Source: JAICLK01 sp036489905
Lineage (GTDB): Bacteria > Patescibacteriota > Saccharimonadia > Saccharimonadales > UBA4665
Direction of reading: 5' to 3'
Assembly (NCBI GenBank): GCA_036489905.1
Contig: DASXEX010000051.1
Location: 1 to 14,907 of the forward strand
DNA: 14,907 nt
Positions within the stretch are counted from its first letter, which is position 1. Each line of letters begins with the position of its first letter. This document shows, piece by piece, positions 6,808-13,235 of the stretch. The notes beneath the pieces were generated by a model. That model ran no database searches. It worked only from the letters and a program-made list of their open reading frames with translations, and was not told the origin of the DNA. Position numbers and translations under genes: made by a program.

Positions 6808-7323
6808 ATGGGCACTGACGAAGCCGAGCTGATCGCTCACATTTTGGGCGGCGACCGCGAACAATACCGCGTTCTGGTCGACCGCCACAAGGATTCGTTA
6901 TATCGTCATTGCTTTTACATCATGCACGATGAAGACGCGGCCGAAGACATGGCGCAGGAAGCGTTCATCCGCGCTTTCCGATACTTGTCGCGGTACGACA
7001 CTAAAAAAGCAAGTTTCAAAACGTGGCTGTACACGATTGCAACGCGGCTTTGCCTGGCAGAGCTGCGCAAGACACATCCGCTACCGCTCGAGGATCAGGA
7101 CACGCTGGTGAGCGCAATGGCTTCACCAAGGCAGCTGGCCGAAAACCTCGAACTATACGAAGCAGTCGTCCAGCTCAAGCCAAACTACCGCACGGTCATT
7201 ATCCTGCACTACTGGCACGGCTACAGCTACGAGGACATCGCAACGTACATGCAGGCACCGATCGGCTCGGTCCGCGGCTGGCTTCATCGCGCTAAAAAAC
7301 AACTTAAGGAGGCACTGTCATGA
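6808..7323 (+). CDS. ECF-type RNA polymerase sigma factor
   Basis: This is a sigma-70 family protein of the extracytoplasmic-function type, about 171 residues from the chosen start. Region 2 covers roughly residues 5-85, with DMAQEAFIRAFRYL and the region 2.4 pattern FKTWLYTIATRLCLAELRK. Region 4 covers the last 55 residues, with GYSYEDIATYMQAPIGSVRGWLHRAKKQL as the -35-binding helix-turn-helix. It would direct RNA polymerase to a small regulon. The frame also offers ATGs at 6790 and 6793; I prefer 6808 because MGTDEAELIAHIL matches the usual family start. Its TGA overlaps the ATG of the next gene by 4 bases (7320-7323), the usual arrangement for a sigma and anti-sigma pair. Confidence 0.93.
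   Translation: MGTDEAELIAHILGGDREQYRVLVDRHKDSLYRHCFYIMHDEDAAEDMAQEAFIRAFRYLSRYDTKKASFKTWLYTIATRLCLAELRKTHPLPLEDQDTLVSAMASPRQLAENLELYEAVVQLKPNYRTVIILHYWHGYSYEDIATYMQAPIGSVRGWLHRAKKQLKEALS
7306..7312 (+). promoter_or_regulatory. strong ribosome-binding site AAGGAGG
   Basis: AAGGAGG sits 7 nt before the ATG at 7320, inside the end of the sigma gene. It fixes the start of the partner gene and shows that Shine-Dalgarno initiation is used for internal operon genes here. Confidence 0.85.
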
Positions 7324-8321
7324 GCAAAAGCATGTCTTTCGGACAAGGCATCGAACCGCGACGGAAGCTTGCGGTTGACTTCACCAACCAAACGATGCAG
7401 CGCATTGCGGTTGAAATCACGCAGCGGCCTTCATTGGCAGATCGCTTTGCCTCGCATATGAAAGGACTTTCTATGAAATTTTTACCACTTAAACGCGCTG
7501 GACTTATCGGTGGCGTAACCGCAGCGATACTGATTGGCGGCACCGGCTTTGCGGCTTTGCGTTGGGCAGGCTTCAGCGGCGTATCCGACTACACCAACGT
7601 CACGAAACTGGCAAACGGCAATATACGTTTTATGGTGCAGACTAAAAGTAATGATGCTTCAGGTTACAGTGCAAAGGATAATCAGTGTGGCGATACAAAC
7701 GGACAGTACTTCGAGATAAAGGCGGGGGCAAACCTCACGCCAGCGCAAGTTGCTGACATGGTAGCCGGTTCGTGTGAATACACAGATATAACAGGGCTAT
7801 TTCCGGGCGTAGCTATCGGCGGCACCTGGCCGAGCGGTATCCCGGAGAATTCCACTGGTTACGCTGCCGCTAAAGCTTCGCCACAGATCAACCCGCAATA
7901 TTACTTGGTCAGCGGAACCGCTAAGCAAATATCAGCCACCGCGATTACAGTCGTGCTGTCTAACTTTAAGGGTAACCAAACCCAGACGCTGCCACTCAGC
8001 AGCTCACTAAGACTTTACGATAATGGCCAGCCGATTGCGCTTAGCGACCTAAAAGTTGGCGGCTCGCTGGACTTATTGCTGCGCGCACAAGCCACGTATT
8101 GGCAAGTTGATAAACTGTCGCTCAATTGGCAGAACCCGAATGAAACACTGCCGAATAGCCTGGTGTACGGCATTAACAAACTGCATCATGCGGCGTATGC
8201 ATTCAATGAAGAAGGCAAGGCGTTCACGCCGCTCGTACCGCCGGCGAATTCCACGGCTCAGCAAGCGGTGGCCGACTACAAGAACCCGGCTCGGCTCGTC
8301 CAGGAATATCCGCTTCGCTAG
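7320..8321 (+). CDS. membrane-anchored partner of the ECF sigma factor (putative anti-sigma factor)
   Basis: This 333-residue protein has a cytoplasmic N-terminus of about 57 residues, one membrane span (about 60-80, Gly/Ala/Ile-rich) and an outside domain of about 250 residues. Overlap with the sigma gene and this topology fit an anti-sigma factor that holds the sigma factor at the membrane and senses a signal outside. No zinc-type anti-sigma motif (HxxxCxxC) is present in the N-terminus, so the mechanism is not the classic ZAS one. The outer part includes TQTLPLSSSLRLYDNGQ and a repeated strand pattern suggesting a beta-rich fold I do not recognise. A second possible start, ATG 7473, has AAAGGA six bases upstream and would give a form lacking the cytoplasmic part. 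Function is inferred mainly from context. Confidence 0.75.
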   Translation: MSKSMSFGQGIEPRRKLAVDFTNQTMQRIAVEITQRPSLADRFASHMKGLSMKFLPLKRAGLIGGVTAAILIGGTGFAALRWAGFSGVSDYTNVTKLANGNIRFMVQTKSNDASGYSAKDNQCGDTNGQYFEIKAGANLTPAQVADMVAGSCEYTDITGLFPGVAIGGTWPSGIPENSTGYAAAKASPQINPQYYLVSGTAKQISATAITVVLSNFKGNQTQTLPLSSSLRLYDNGQPIALSDLKVGGSLDLLLRAQATYWQVDKLSLNWQNPNETLPNSLVYGINKLHHAAYAFNEEGKAFTPLVPPANSTAQQAVADYKNPARLVQEYPLR

Positions 8322-8336
8322 ACGGTATCCTGCAAT

Positions 8337-8366
8337 AAAACCCGCTCTTTAGTCGGAGCGGGTTTT
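8337..8366 (+). terminator. intrinsic terminator of the sigma operon
   Basis: A 7-bp GC-rich stem CCCGCTC/GAGCGGG (8341-8347 and 8356-8362) with an 8-nt loop is flanked by AAAA before and TTTT after. It lies 15 nt past the stop codon. The flanking A/T runs could make it work in both directions. Confidence 0.9.
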
Positions 8367-8370
8367 AGTT

Positions 8371-8454
8371 TTCGTGCGCGCCCACCCTGCGGCGGATGGC
8401 TCACCCATTTTGTTTTAAAATGTTTGTTTCACGCGCCGCTTTTGAGCGCACGAA
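8371..8454. repeat. widely spaced inverted repeat TTCGTGCGC
   Basis: TTCGTGCGC (8371-8379) is repeated inverted as GCGCACGAA (8446-8454), 66 nt apart, in the gene-free stretch between the sigma operon and the XRE gene. The spacer includes the small hairpin CATTTT/AAAATG (8406-8422). No reading frame of interest is seen in it. Confidence 0.45.
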
Positions 8455-8506
8455 CTACTTTCAAGCATAACCGATTTCGCGCAGTTGTCAACCCAGAGAG
8501 CCAGAC

Positions 8507-8527
8507 ATCCGCACATCATATGCGGAT
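8507..8527 (-). terminator. hairpin after the XRE regulator gene
   Basis: A perfect 7-bp stem ATCCGCA/TGCGGAT with a 7-nt loop begins 5 nt after the stop codon of the gene at 8532. There is no T-tract on the minus strand, so terminator function is uncertain. Confidence 0.3.
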
Positions 8528-8531
8528 AATG

Positions 8532-8879
8532 CTATGCCTCGTCGTAATTCACCGGCAGTTCGTGTGCATCAGCAGGCGGACCGGGACGAAGTTCTAACTC
8601 GAAGTGAGCACCAAGAGCAGTGGCTAAAGTAGCGAGGGTTCCCAGGGTCAGATTCTCACCACCGGAAAGCACTTGGCTGAGTCTGCCAGGGCTAACGCCC
8701 ATCCGTCCTGCAAGGTCACTACGAGCCATTTGGTTTTCCCTCGTCAGCCAGCCAATCTCGTTTGTCACTTGGGTAATCAAGCCCCTCAAAGCATCTTCGA
8801 CTTGCACAGTAGAATCGCCTCCCGACTCGGGAGTTGATGTTCTTGAACCTGAGCGCAAAACTTCAAAAAACCTGGACAT
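8532..8879 (-). CDS. XRE-family helix-turn-helix regulator
   Basis: This 115-residue protein has a Cro/C1-type helix-turn-helix at about residues 47-90: RSDLAGRMGVSPGRLSQVLSG, with recognition helix around 63-74, followed by NLTLGTLATLATALG. The first 40 residues are polar and unassigned; a helix (26-45) precedes the DNA-binding part. The C-terminal LELRPGPP resembles the short tails of HigA-like antitoxins, but no toxin gene is next to it, so I call it only a small transcriptional regulator. GGAAGG lies 9 nt before the ATG, giving a classical leader unlike several neighbours. It is convergent with the sigma operon and downstream of the EEP-fold gene. The target is unknown; self-regulation would be usual. 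Confidence 0.85.
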   Translation of the reverse strand: MSRFFEVLRSGSRTSTPESGGDSTVQVEDALRGLITQVTNEIGWLTRENQMARSDLAGRMGVSPGRLSQVLSGGENLTLGTLATLATALGAHFELELRPGPPADAHELPVNYDEA

Positions 8880-8952
8880 AACAGCGAACCTTCCGTTCTC
8901 TTAATAATCTAAGATATATTTTGACACTAAGTTTTAAAATAAGCAAGGGCGA

Positions 8953-9855
8953 CTAGTGATGGACTTTTATTTCGCCTTCGGTGGCGGTGTTTTCGGGCTC
9001 GTTTTCTGGGTTTTCTGGTTTAGGCGCAGGGGCAGAAGCGATTTGAGTTTCGTCCGGCTTGGCGACAGGTGCAGCGGGCAGCTCGTCTTGTTGGCCGAGC
9101 GTGAGCACGACAGGATAATGGTCGGAGATTTTGTCGGTCGCTTCGTTTTTGATGACGGCGAAATCGCGCACGAGCGGTTTCAAACTCTCGCTCACAAACA
9201 TGTAGTCGATCCGCGCCGGTACTTCATGTTCAGGGTCGGTGCTGTAAGGGCTTGGCACAGTTTTGTCAAACTTGCTGCTTTGTGCCGCCACATCGACGAA
9301 ACCAGCCGAAGCAAGCCGGTCGGTCACGCCGAAATCAAGCTCGTTCTGGCCATATTTATAAATACCGCGCCGCTGCAATTCCTGCAAAAACTCGGGCGGA
9401 TAATTGTCCTGCCGACTGAGGCTGTTGAAATCGCCGGTCAAAATAGTCGGCTTGGACGCATCGATTCTGCTGAGCAACTTTTCGACTTCGCGCAAGCGCG
9501 GTTCTTCTTTCCACGGGTCAAGGTGCAGATTGAAAATCGCCAGCTCCGTGTCGCCAAAACGCACGTGCGTTTCGACTACGCAGTGCCAAAAACCTTCCTC
9601 GTGCACCGTTTGCGAGACAACCGGCAGCATCGAAAAAGTCGCCAACTTATATTCGCTGTTGCTGTTGCCGTACTGATAATCCGTGTAGCCGTCGCGGTCG
9701 GCAAAATCTTTGAGCCGGGCAAAATTTTTGTCCTGCCAGCCGTTGACTTCCTGCAGGCAGAGCACGTCGAATTTCTGCTCCTTGATAAAATCCGTCAGGC
9801 GGAAATACGTTTCGCCCGCGCCGTTCCACAGATTGTAACTCGCAATTTTAACCAT
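8953..9855 (-). CDS. endonuclease/exonuclease/phosphatase (EEP) family protein
   Basis: This 300-residue protein has the EEP (DNase I/exonuclease III-like) active-site series: Asn8 in SYNLW, the metal ligand Glu36 in CLQEV, His111 in NLHLD, Asp142 and Asn144 in GDFN, RIDY (215-218) and SDHYP (244-248) with the catalytic histidine. The family cleaves phosphodiester bonds in nucleic acids, lipids or small phosphates; which one cannot be said here. The last 45 residues form a Pro/Glu/Ala-rich low-complexity tail. No signal peptide is visible. I chose ATG 9855 over the TTG at 9864 because a perfect TATAAT (9864-9869) overlaps the TTG. A 548-codon antisense frame over this gene and the next is a shadow. 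Confidence 0.88.
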   Translation of the reverse strand: MVKIASYNLWNGAGETYFRLTDFIKEQKFDVLCLQEVNGWQDKNFARLKDFADRDGYTDYQYGNSNSEYKLATFSMLPVVSQTVHEEGFWHCVVETHVRFGDTELAIFNLHLDPWKEEPRLREVEKLLSRIDASKPTILTGDFNSLSRQDNYPPEFLQELQRRGIYKYGQNELDFGVTDRLASAGFVDVAAQSSKFDKTVPSPYSTDPEHEVPARIDYMFVSESLKPLVRDFAVIKNEATDKISDHYPVVLTLGQQDELPAAPVAKPDETQIASAPAPKPENPENEPENTATEGEIKVHH

Positions 9856-9863
9856 TTTGTTCA

Positions 9864-9869
9864 ATTATA
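9864..9869 (-). promoter_or_regulatory. -10 box (TATAAT) of the EEP gene
   Basis: A perfect TATAAT, preceded by GG as in the box at 1832-1837, lies 8 nt before ATG 9855. No clear -35 box is present. The predicted transcription start falls on or next to the ATG. Confidence 0.6.
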
Positions 9870-9888
9870 CCGATTTTTGAAAAAGCTT

Positions 9889-10446
9889 TCAGGTTTTTTG
9901 CAGGTAAGCACGCAATTTGGCGATGGCGTGGGCGCGGTGACTGCAGATGTTGAACTGCTCTTCGGTCATTTCGCCATACGTTTGCTCATGGCCGTCCGGG
10001 ATGAAAATATTGTTCCAGCCAAAGCTGTCACCCCGCGGCTCGCCCGATATTCGGCCCTGTACCACGCCGGAAAAGAAGTGCATTTCCGTGCCGTCGTATA
10101 TTGCATACTCCATCTCCGAAATCGCCTGCTGGTGCGACAAGCCCTTCGCCAGTCCGCACAATTTTTCGTTGCCCATTTCTTCCAGAAACCACTTGATGAG
10201 CGTTCCCGGCAGCCGGCCCATCGCCGTGAACGTCAGCGCTACATCTTCGACCAATACCGGTTTTTTGACAATCTCATACGCTTGTCGCGCCTTGTGCTCC
10301 ACAACTTCCCGCAAATCCAACGACTGGATTTCGTCTTGGTCGACTTTCCGGTGCGGCACCGGCATCCCGAGCCACTTCGCCAAATAATTCGCCTTATGCT
10401 GGTTGCCAGTGATAAAAACCAGGTCTTCATATTTTCCCCTCTTCAA
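9889..10446 (-). CDS. ITPA/RdgB-type non-canonical purine NTP pyrophosphatase (start frame disturbed)
   Basis: This enzyme would hydrolyse ITP, dITP or XTP to the monophosphate and pyrophosphate, cleaning the nucleotide pool. From the TTG at 10446 it has 185 residues: TGNQHK (13-18), VLVEDVAL (64-71), LPGTLIKWFLEEM (79-91), DGHEQTYGEM (151-160) and SHR (169-171). These resemble the ITPA form (human ITPA has IKWFLEK and DGYEQTYAEM) more than E. coli RdgB. Two usually conserved positions differ: FGWDP reads FGWNN, and the Lys before N-x-x-SHR is Phe165. The start is a problem: ATG 10430, with AGGGG before it and an ATGA overlap with the DUF1653 gene, is in a different frame. One extra base near 10412-10428 would restore MKTWFFITGN or MKDLVFITGN. 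TTG 10446 is the only plausible in-frame start. Confidence 0.75.
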   Translation of the reverse strand: MKRGKYEDLVFITGNQHKANYLAKWLGMPVPHRKVDQDEIQSLDLREVVEHKARQAYEIVKKPVLVEDVALTFTAMGRLPGTLIKWFLEEMGNEKLCGLAKGLSHQQAISEMEYAIYDGTEMHFFSGVVQGRISGEPRGDSFGWNNIFIPDGHEQTYGEMTEEQFNICSHRAHAIAKLRAYLQKT

Positions 10447-10681
10447 CTTTTTGAAATCTCGGCACGCGCCGGCCGTCAACCTCGACTTCTTCCACAAACA
10501 TATCATAAGGGCGCACCCAAACATCAGGAAGGCCGGCATGTTCGTACAGCGGCTTATACACAACTAACCATTCCTGCGTTTCGCTGTGACAAGCAAGGCT
10601 GATAACCTCATACAAATTGCCTTTGTAATGCCGGTACGTGCCTTTTTGCAGCGCCGGTTCCGGTGTAATATCGCTTGGCAC
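10427..10681 (-). CDS. DUF1653 domain protein
   Basis: This 84-residue protein is almost entirely one DUF1653 domain: GTYRHYKGNLYEVI (14-27), ACHSETQEWLVVYKPLY (30-46), WVRPYDMFVEEV (55-66) and VPRFQKV (73-79). The biochemical role of the family is not established. It starts at GTG 10681, with AGGA nine bases upstream. Directly before the GTG is a TAA, and the same frame continues upstream for 14 codons from ATG 10726, so the ancestral protein may have been longer. Its stop overlaps ATG 10430, which is probably the original start of the ITPA-like gene, so the two are coupled in one operon. Confidence 0.82.
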   Translation of the reverse strand: MPSDITPEPALQKGTYRHYKGNLYEVISLACHSETQEWLVVYKPLYEHAGLPDVWVRPYDMFVEEVEVDGRRVPRFQKVEEGKI

Positions 10682-10726
10682 TTATTTTTGTCCTATCAAT
10701 TTTAACAGCGCTTGTTCGTTAATCAT
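10682..10726 (-). CDS. 14-codon mini-ORF in frame with the DUF1653 gene
   Basis: ATG 10726 is preceded by AGGAGG with 6-nt spacing and reads MINEQALLKLIGQK, then TAA at 10682-10684, immediately followed by the GTG of the DUF1653 gene in the same frame. The peptide reads like a natural N-terminus of that protein, so this is either a nonsense-truncated start, a small coupling peptide, or a sequence error. AGGAGG also encodes part of REEE at the end of the upstream gene. The ATG overlaps that gene's stop. Confidence 0.4.
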   Translation of the reverse strand: MINEQALLKLIGQK

Positions 10727-11204
10727 TATGTTCCTCCTCTCGAACTACATATCCTAAAACGTCGAAGTCGGGATGCCGGACTTCGAGCAAGCCTTGACCT
10801 CGACCGCTCGTAATTTCATGCACGCGTGGATGATTGGCGGCATGAATAGCATTATAATCAGTAACCGGATAGTCGACGTAACCAACTTGCGGCTTGACAG
10901 GATCATCCGGCGCGCGCAGGCCAAGGTATTTAATGTGATTGCCCGCAACTTCAAGATCTGGCCTAGGGTTAATATACAACGTCTGCCCGTGACTAAAGCT
11001 CGAAACCGGACCGTAGCGACGAACTAACCTGTCCAGAAACCTATGCTCTTGGTCGGTGTGCGAGAAAATAGTGAGCGTGTCTACTGCCAGTTCGTGCCCA
11101 AACACTTTCGTCGCGAGTGCCATACCTTGCGTCGCAATATACCCGAGTGCTTCGTGAAATGTCAGCGTGTCGTGAATTGGACTGAACCGATATGCTTCTG
11201 CCAT
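10719..11204 (-). CDS. conserved-looking protein of unknown function in the ligA operon
   Basis: I do not recognise this 161-residue protein. It is soluble, without signal peptide or membrane span, and of mixed alpha/beta character. Notable stretches are FSHTDQEHRFLDRLVRRYG (47-65), YLGLRAPDDP (93-102), GYVDYPVTDY (107-116) and LLEVRHPDFDVLGYVV (139-154). Several histidines (H49, H54, H72, H90, H120, H124, H128, H143) could bind metal, but no known motif is formed. It starts at ATG 11204, directly abutting the TAG of ligA, with GGAGG five bases before it, so translation is coupled to ligA. Its stop region contains the AGGAGG used by the downstream mini-ORF. Context suggests nucleotide or DNA metabolism, by inference only. 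Confidence 0.72.
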   Translation of the reverse strand: MAEAYRFSPIHDTLTFHEALGYIATQGMALATKVFGHELAVDTLTIFSHTDQEHRFLDRLVRRYGPVSSFSHGQTLYINPRPDLEVAGNHIKYLGLRAPDDPVKPQVGYVDYPVTDYNAIHAANHPRVHEITSGRGQGLLEVRHPDFDVLGYVVREEEHND

Positions 11205-13235
11205 CTATGCCTCCAGCATTTTTAATAATTCCTGTTCGTCGATTTGTTTGGTGCCGAGTTTTTCGGCTTTTTTTAGTTTGGAGGCGCCGACGTTTTGGCC
11301 GACGACGAGGTACGACGTGTCTTTGCCGACGCTCGATTGGAATGTGCCGCCGAGTTCGCGGATTTTGTCGGCAAACTCATCGCGCGTGCCGTGTTCCAGG
11401 CCGCCGGTGATAACGAAACTTTTGCCGTGCAGCGGGCCGCGAGCTTTGGTTTTGTAATGAGGTTTGACGCTGAGTTTCTCAAATTTTTCTAGCAATTTTT
11501 GGTTGTCGGGATCGGCGAACCACGCCAGAATTGATTCCGCCACAACTTCGCCAACGCCATCGATTTGCAAAACCTCGTCGAGCGTGGCTTTCTGCAATTT
11601 TTCCAGTGAGCCGAAATGTTCGGCCAGATCAATCGCCGTTTGCGAGCCGACGTGGCGGATGCCGAGGCCGAAGATGAAACGCGGCAACTCCGGATTTTTC
11701 TTTTCGCGGATCGCATCAACTAGTTTTTGAGCGGAAATTTCGGCGAAGCGGTCGAGCTGTAAAATCTGTTCTTTTTTCAGCATATAAATGTCAGCTAAAT
11801 CGCACGCGAGCTTGGCATCAACCAAGGCAACGACATTTTTTTCGCCCAGCGTGTCGATGTCGAGCGCGGCTTTAGAAGCAAAATGTTCAAGCGCTTGTTT
11901 CAGCAGAATTTTGCCGGTCGCACCTTTGACGCGGTACACGGCTTCGCCTTCGGGGCGGACAAATTCCAGTTCCGGATATTGCCGTTTCAGCTCTTTGACC
12001 ATGTCGAATTTCTTTGCGAATTTCGGCCGCAGTTCGGGCAAAACTTTCGAAACTTGCGGAATGATGTCGCCGGCTTTGAAAATAATCACCGTGTCGCCAA
12101 CGCGGATGTCTTTGCGGCCGATTTCGCCCGCGTTGTGCAGACTGGCATGCTGCACGGTCGTGCCGGCAACTTGCACCGGATCGAATACGGCAACGGGTGT
12201 AGCCGCGCCGGTGCGGCCGATGCTGATAACGATATCGCGGACGGCCGTCGTGGCCTCTTCGGCCGCGTATTTGTAGGCCGCGGCCGCGCGTGGCGCTTTG
12301 CCGACGACGCCGAGCTCACGAAATGTTTTACGGTCATTAATCTTAATAACGAGCCCGTCGGTGTTGAACGGCAAATGATGGCGCTTGCCGTCCCATTCGT
12401 CAGCAAAGCGCATGATGTCGTCAACCGTTTTGAAAACGGTCGCCTGCGTGTTTGCGGCCAATCCGAGCGCACGCAACGCTTCATAGGCAAACGCGTTCGT
12501 GGGCACCTCGGCCGGATTATCACGCAGCAAATCGTAGGCGCGGAAACGCAATGGCCGCGCCGCCGCAAGTTTCGGGTCGAGCTGACGAATCGTGCCAGCG
12601 GCGAGATTGCGCGGATTGGCGAATATTGGCTTGTCTTCGGCCTCGCGCGCTTTATTGAGCGCTTCGAAATCCTTTTTGTACATCACAATTTCGCCGCGAA
12701 TCTCCGTGCGGCCGCGCAAAAATTGCTCATACTTTTTCTCGCGGCGCAGCGCAAACGGCACACTGTCGATGGTACGCACGTTCATGGTTACGTCCTCACC
12801 GACCAAGCTGTCACCGCGAGTCACGGCCAGGACAAACTTGCCGTCCTGATACATGAGCGCGCAGCCGAAGCCGTCCATCTTGATGTCTACGAAAAATTCC
12901 GGTTTGGCCTGCGGCGCCAATTTCTGCGTACGCTTGATCCAAGCTTCAACTTCCTCGCGGTTGAACACGTCGTTCAGGCTAAGCATCCGCGAACTGTGAC
13001 GGACTTGGCTAAAACCTGGCAACGGCTGGCCAGCCACGCGCTGCGTCGGCGAATCGGGCGTCACTAGTTCGGGAAACTGCGCTTCCAATTCAGACAACTC
13101 ATGCTTGAGCGAATCCGCCGCCGCCTCACTCATAATCGACTCGTCAAGCACGTGGTAATGATAACGATAGTCGTTAATTAGCTGCCGGAGTTTGACGACA
13201 CGCTCCGCAGATTGCTGCTTCGTCGTCTTGCTCAT
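11205..13235 (-). CDS. ligA: NAD-dependent DNA ligase LigA (zinc finger cysteines missing)
   Basis: This 676-residue protein joins nicks in replication and repair using NAD+. The order is normal: domain Ia (1-65), adenylation domain with the nucleophile in KMDG (Lys119), IRGE, FANPRNLAAGTIRQLDP and TDGLVIKIND, then the OB domain (about 315-400, VISIGRTGAATPVAVF), helix-hairpin-helix region (about 450-590) and C-terminal BRCT (about 595-676). Two things are odd. Where a four-cysteine zinc finger should lie (about 405-445), there is no cysteine: EGEAVYRVKGATGKILLKQ stands where EGEAVYRCxNxxCPAQ is usual. In domain Ia, the positions matching E. coli Asp32 and Tyr35 are Glu37 and Ala40. The start is ATG 13235, not the longer frame to 13511, because it overlaps the upstream stop (ATGA) and matches the family start. 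Confidence 0.96.
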   Translation of the reverse strand: MSKTTKQQSAERVVKLRQLINDYRYHYHVLDESIMSEAAADSLKHELSELEAQFPELVTPDSPTQRVAGQPLPGFSQVRHSSRMLSLNDVFNREEVEAWIKRTQKLAPQAKPEFFVDIKMDGFGCALMYQDGKFVLAVTRGDSLVGEDVTMNVRTIDSVPFALRREKKYEQFLRGRTEIRGEIVMYKKDFEALNKAREAEDKPIFANPRNLAAGTIRQLDPKLAAARPLRFRAYDLLRDNPAEVPTNAFAYEALRALGLAANTQATVFKTVDDIMRFADEWDGKRHHLPFNTDGLVIKINDRKTFRELGVVGKAPRAAAAYKYAAEEATTAVRDIVISIGRTGAATPVAVFDPVQVAGTTVQHASLHNAGEIGRKDIRVGDTVIIFKAGDIIPQVSKVLPELRPKFAKKFDMVKELKRQYPELEFVRPEGEAVYRVKGATGKILLKQALEHFASKAALDIDTLGEKNVVALVDAKLACDLADIYMLKKEQILQLDRFAEISAQKLVDAIREKKNPELPRFIFGLGIRHVGSQTAIDLAEHFGSLEKLQKATLDEVLQIDGVGEVVAESILAWFADPDNQKLLEKFEKLSVKPHYKTKARGPLHGKSFVITGGLEHGTRDEFADKIRELGGTFQSSVGKDTSYLVVGQNVGASKLKKAEKLGTKQIDEQELLKMLEA
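11210..11214 (-). promoter_or_regulatory. ribosome-binding site GGAGG inside the end of ligA
   Basis: GGAGG lies five bases before ATG 11204 and supports that start for the 161-residue protein. Confidence 0.7.

Noticed and set aside
8532..8879. XRE protein as the antitoxin of a toxin-antitoxin pair
   Set aside because: No small toxin-like gene lies beside it on either side; the neighbours are a terminator region and an EEP-fold gene.
10447..10563. Upstream extension of the ITPA-like frame to ATG 10563
   Set aside because: These 39 codons overlap the DUF1653 domain in a different frame and do not resemble an ITPA N-terminus.
8956..10602. 548-codon open frame on the plus strand
   Set aside because: It lies antisense to the EEP gene and the ITPA-like gene, both with clear catalytic motifs. 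Its translation has no recognisable domain and an unnatural composition, so it is a shadow of codon bias.
5963..10684. Stop-codon reassignment as an explanation for in-frame TAG and TAA
   Set aside because: TAG ends ligA and the methyltransferase, TAA and TGA end other intact genes, and the two interruptions use different stops, so a standard code is more likely.
11883..13067. 394-codon open frame on the plus strand over ligA
   Set aside because: Antisense to an unambiguous LigA; long antisense frames are expected from this codon usage.
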